Position numbers and translations under genes: made by a program. 64,000 nt of DNA from Bremerella sp. P1 (GTDB lineage: Bacteria > Planctomycetota > Planctomycetia > Pirellulales > Pirellulaceae): assembly GCF_028748185.1 (NCBI RefSeq), contig NZ_CP118164.1:3497814-3561813 (forward strand), in the 5' to 3' direction. Positions 61,700-64,000 of this stretch are shown one piece after another (position 1 is the stretch's first letter; every line of letters starts with the position of its first letter). Below the pieces are notes generated by a model. That model ran no database searches. It was not told where the DNA came from and worked only from the letters and a program-made list of their open reading frames with translations.

Positions 61700-63283
61700 A
61701 TGGCGGCAGAAAAGGTTCTCATCGGCGGAAAATGGCGAGACGCTGAGCATAACGAAACGTTTCAAGCCGAGAACCCCGCAAGCAAACAGGCACTACCTGA
61801 ACAATATCCCATCAGCACGTGGAGTGATGTCGATCAGGTGCTGAGTGCCGCCGCCGGCGCGTTTCAGGAAATGCGCCAAATGGCGGTCGAGAAGCTGGAG
61901 TTGTTCCTGAATCGGTTTGCGGAACTACTCGACGAAAACAAGCAAGCGATCTGCGAACTGGCCAACACCGAAAGTGGCTTGCCTGTGTCGCCTCGCCTGC
62001 TGGATGTCGAGATGCCGCGAACGATCAATCAGCTTCGCCTGGCCGCCGCTGCGGCCGTCGATGGATCTTGGCGAGCGGCGACGATAGATACGAAAAGTGG
62101 AATCCGTTCGTACTTCGCAGGTATCGGTCCGGTTGCTGTCTTCGGCCCGAATAACTTTCCGCTGGCATTCAGTGGTGCTTCTGGCGGTGACTTTGCTGCG
62201 GCCATCGCTGCTGGTAATCCTGTCATCGTGAAGGCCAACCCGGCTCAGCCAGGGACCACCCGCGAGCTTGTGAAGCTTGCTCAGCAAGCCGCCGACGAAT
62301 CCGGACTTCCGGCAGCTGCGGTGCAGTTGATCTATCACATGGCCAACGAAGATGGCTTGAAGTTCGTGGCCGACCCTCGGCTCGGGGCGATCGGCTTCAC
62401 GGGCAGCAAGACCGCTGGGCTGAAGTTGAAGGAAGCTGCCGATAAGGTTGGAAAGCCAATTTACCTGGAAATGTCGAGCGTGAATCCGGTCGTGATCCTG
62501 CCAGGGGCATTGACAGAACGCGGCGATGCTCTCGTCGGCGAATTCCAAACGAGCTGTCTGATGGCAGCCGGTCAGTTCTGCACTAATCCCGGACTGGTCA
62601 TTTTGTTGGAAGATGACCACTCGACCAAGTTCGTTGAAGCCGTGAAGACAGGCTTTGCCCAGGCTCCGAGCGGCACGCTTCTGACCAAAGGTGTTGAAGC
62701 AGGGCTGACTCAAAACCTGAAGGTCCTGATCGACGCCGGGGCGGATGTTGAAGCGAGTGGAAGTGGCGAAGGTTCATCGCAGGGATATACCTGTCCGAAC
62801 ACGTTGCTTTCGACCAGCGCCGAGAAGTTCTTGTCCAACGCGGAAACGTTCCAAACCGAGGCCTTCGGAAACTGCTCCCTGTTCGTCAAGGCAAAGAACC
62901 TGGCGGAAGTCTGCGAGGTGATCGACTCATTGGAAGGCAATCTGACCGGGACGATCTACTCGGATACGGACGGTAGCGATGATCCTGCCTATGATCAAGT
63001 CGCTCATCATTTGCGTCCGAAGGTCGGTCGTTTGATCAACGATAAGATGCCGACCGGGGTAGCCGTCAGTGCCGCCATGAATCACGGTGGTCCCTTCCCG
63101 GCGACTGGGCATCCAGGCTTCACTGCTGTAGGTATCCCGGCTTCGATTCATCGTTTCGCGGCCCTGCAGTGCTTCGACAATGTCCGAGCCAATCGCCTTC
63201 CGCGGGAACTCCAAGACGAGAACCCTACCGGCAAGACTTGGCGTTTTGTGGACGGAACGTGGACGCAAGATAGCATCGGCTAA
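61700..63283 (+). CDS. 2,5-dioxovalerate (2-oxoglutarate semialdehyde) dehydrogenase
   Basis: A 527-residue NADP-type aldehyde dehydrogenase of the KGSADH group. Landmarks: VFGPNNFPLAFSGASGGDFA, the cofactor strand VIVKANPAQPGT, GAIGFTGSKTAG, the general base Glu in IYLEMSSVNPVV, and the catalytic cysteine in AAGQFCTNPGLV, a form typical of 2,5-dioxovalerate dehydrogenases. It would oxidise 2-oxoglutarate semialdehyde to 2-oxoglutarate. It follows the dehydratase-like gene closely on the same strand. The ATG at 61700 gives the normal N-terminus (AAEKVLIGGKWRD); an upstream TTG overlapping the previous stop is less likely. Confidence 0.9.
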   Translation: MAAEKVLIGGKWRDAEHNETFQAENPASKQALPEQYPISTWSDVDQVLSAAAGAFQEMRQMAVEKLELFLNRFAELLDENKQAICELANTESGLPVSPRLLDVEMPRTINQLRLAAAAAVDGSWRAATIDTKSGIRSYFAGIGPVAVFGPNNFPLAFSGASGGDFAAAIAAGNPVIVKANPAQPGTTRELVKLAQQAADESGLPAAAVQLIYHMANEDGLKFVADPRLGAIGFTGSKTAGLKLKEAADKVGKPIYLEMSSVNPVVILPGALTERGDALVGEFQTSCLMAAGQFCTNPGLVILLEDDHSTKFVEAVKTGFAQAPSGTLLTKGVEAGLTQNLKVLIDAGADVEASGSGEGSSQGYTCPNTLLSTSAEKFLSNAETFQTEAFGNCSLFVKAKNLAEVCEVIDSLEGNLTGTIYSDTDGSDDPAYDQVAHHLRPKVGRLINDKMPTGVAVSAAMNHGGPFPATGHPGFTAVGIPASIHRFAALQCFDNVRANRLPRELQDENPTGKTWRFVDGTWTQDSIG

Positions 63284-63425
63284 GGCCATTGGTGCCTAGC
63301 GACGAAATTCCATCGCACTTCTTGGTGATTGCTGGAGTCGCGCTAAGGGATGCGTTATGATTGCGGTCAGCTGATTCGATGATGCTCCATCCCTTGTGCA
63401 ATGTCTGCAAGTGAGAATACCACCC

Positions 63426-64000
63426 ATGAATGACGCATTGTTGCTGTTTGCCCAACTCGACAACGAAGGCGGATCCATGTGGTACGTCTACGCTTTGGCG
63501 ACGTTCATGCTGATCGTTTTCGGCATTGTGATTCTCATTGTCTTGCTGAACTACGGCCAACTCTGGTTTCAAGCGTACATGTCGAGTGCCGACGTTTCGC
63601 TATGGAGCCTCGTGGGCATGAGCTTGCGTCAGGTGAACAGCCGGCTGATCGTTAAAGCCAAGATTATGGCGAAGCAATCGGGCCTCGATATCGACCGCCG
63701 CAGTGGAATCAGTACCAAACGGCTGGAGGCCCACTACCTGGCCGGCGGTAATGTGATGCACGTGATTCACGCTATCATTGCGGCACAGCGCGCCGGGATC
63801 GACCTGGACTTTGATCGCGCCGCCGCCATTGACTTGGCCGGGCGTGATGTGGTGGACGCTGTGAAGACGAGCGTGCTCCCCAAGGTGATTGAGTGCCCTG
63901 ATCCTCGCCGTAGTGGTAAGAGCACGCTTAGCGCGATCGCCAAGAATGGTGTCGAGCTTCGCGTTCGTGCCAAGGTGACGGTGCGAACTTCGCTCGAACA
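63426..64000 (+). CDS. floA: flotillin-like protein FloA (5' part)
   Basis: The first 191 codons of a FloA/YqfA-type flotillin; the gene runs off the window. An N-terminal membrane helix (YALATFMLIVFGIVILIVLL) is followed by the FloA-specific sequence: SLWSLVGMSLRQV, IMAKQSGLDID, LEAHYLAGGNVMHVIHAIIAAQRAG, DRAAAIDLAGRDVVDAVKTSV and PKVIECPD. FloA organises functional membrane microdomains in bacteria. The ATG at 63426 gives 18 residues before the helix. Confidence 0.93.
   Translation, partial: MNDALLLFAQLDNEGGSMWYVYALATFMLIVFGIVILIVLLNYGQLWFQAYMSSADVSLWSLVGMSLRQVNSRLIVKAKIMAKQSGLDIDRRSGISTKRLEAHYLAGGNVMHVIHAIIAAQRAGIDLDFDRAAAIDLAGRDVVDAVKTSVLPKVIECPDPRRSGKSTLSAIAKNGVELRVRAKVTVRTSLE

Noticed and set aside
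1-64000. CRISPR arrays, tRNA, rRNA, insertion sequences
   Set aside because: No regularly spaced repeats, no cloverleaf with a TTCGAATC-type arm, no transposase and no terminal inverted repeats were seen.

Overview
The window reads as chromosomal DNA of a planctomycete, most likely in the Pirellulales (Blastopirellula, Bremerella or Rhodopirellula relatives). This is inferred from gene content, not from a marker gene. The pointers are a DUF1559 prepilin-like protein followed by a small carboxypeptidase-regulatory-like lipoprotein, a secreted sulfatase, a redoxin / cytochrome c / copper monooxygenase fusion, a PA14 multihaem cytochrome with a C-terminal propeller, a secretin-N-domain protein, EF-hand tails on envelope proteins, a flotillin FloA and a topoisomerase VI A subunit. 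No rRNA, tRNA, CRISPR array, transposase or phage gene was seen.

Layout. 0-3 kb: 3' end of a short-chain dehydrogenase, pirin, DoxX, sulfatase. 3-13 kb: the redoxin/haem/copper fusion, a giant MscS channel and an AsmA/TamB-like protein. 13-16.4 kb (minus strand): CutA with a small partner, a calcineurin-like phosphoesterase and a FliN/SpoA-domain protein. 16.6-18.6 kb: a compact arsenic operon (arsR, aquaporin, arsC, arsI) with overlapping starts and stops. 18.6-25 kb: a GlsB-type membrane protein, a glycosyltransferase, an FAD enzyme with a golvesin-like tail, an EEP nuclease/phosphatase, the DUF1559 protein and the lipoprotein. 25.1-27.9 kb: an accessory patch built around yjbQ, whose 3' end is present twice and brackets two small genes, followed by two unknown genes. 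28-40.6 kb: a secreted helical protein, an unknown protein, arginine decarboxylase, the five-haem protein, a DAO-type FAD enzyme with an aldo/keto reductase, an FGE-like protein and a rhomboid protease. 40.9-50.5 kb: a coiled-coil membrane protein, then a MarR-headed tripartite efflux locus (TolC-like, adaptor, ATPase, permease). 50.6-60.1 kb: Top6A, a thioesterase, the secretin-N protein, an anti-sigma-like EF-hand protein, a sigma-70 factor and a nucleotidyltransferase/HD protein. 60.1-64 kb: a 600-base non-coding stretch rich in complementary segments, a 2-keto-3-deoxy-pentonate dehydratase-like gene with 2,5-dioxovalerate dehydrogenase, and the start of floA.

Functional units that can be argued from gene order are: arsenate reduction with aquaporin-mediated arsenite exit and C-As bond cleavage; a MacAB-TolC-like exporter under a MarR regulator; and the lower half of an oxidative (Weimberg-type) pentose or uronate route to 2-oxoglutarate. 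Several envelope proteins share EF-hand motifs, which suggests calcium use in the periplasm. The items most worth a second look are the displaced yjbQ 3' end and the structured non-coding region upstream of the dehydratase.
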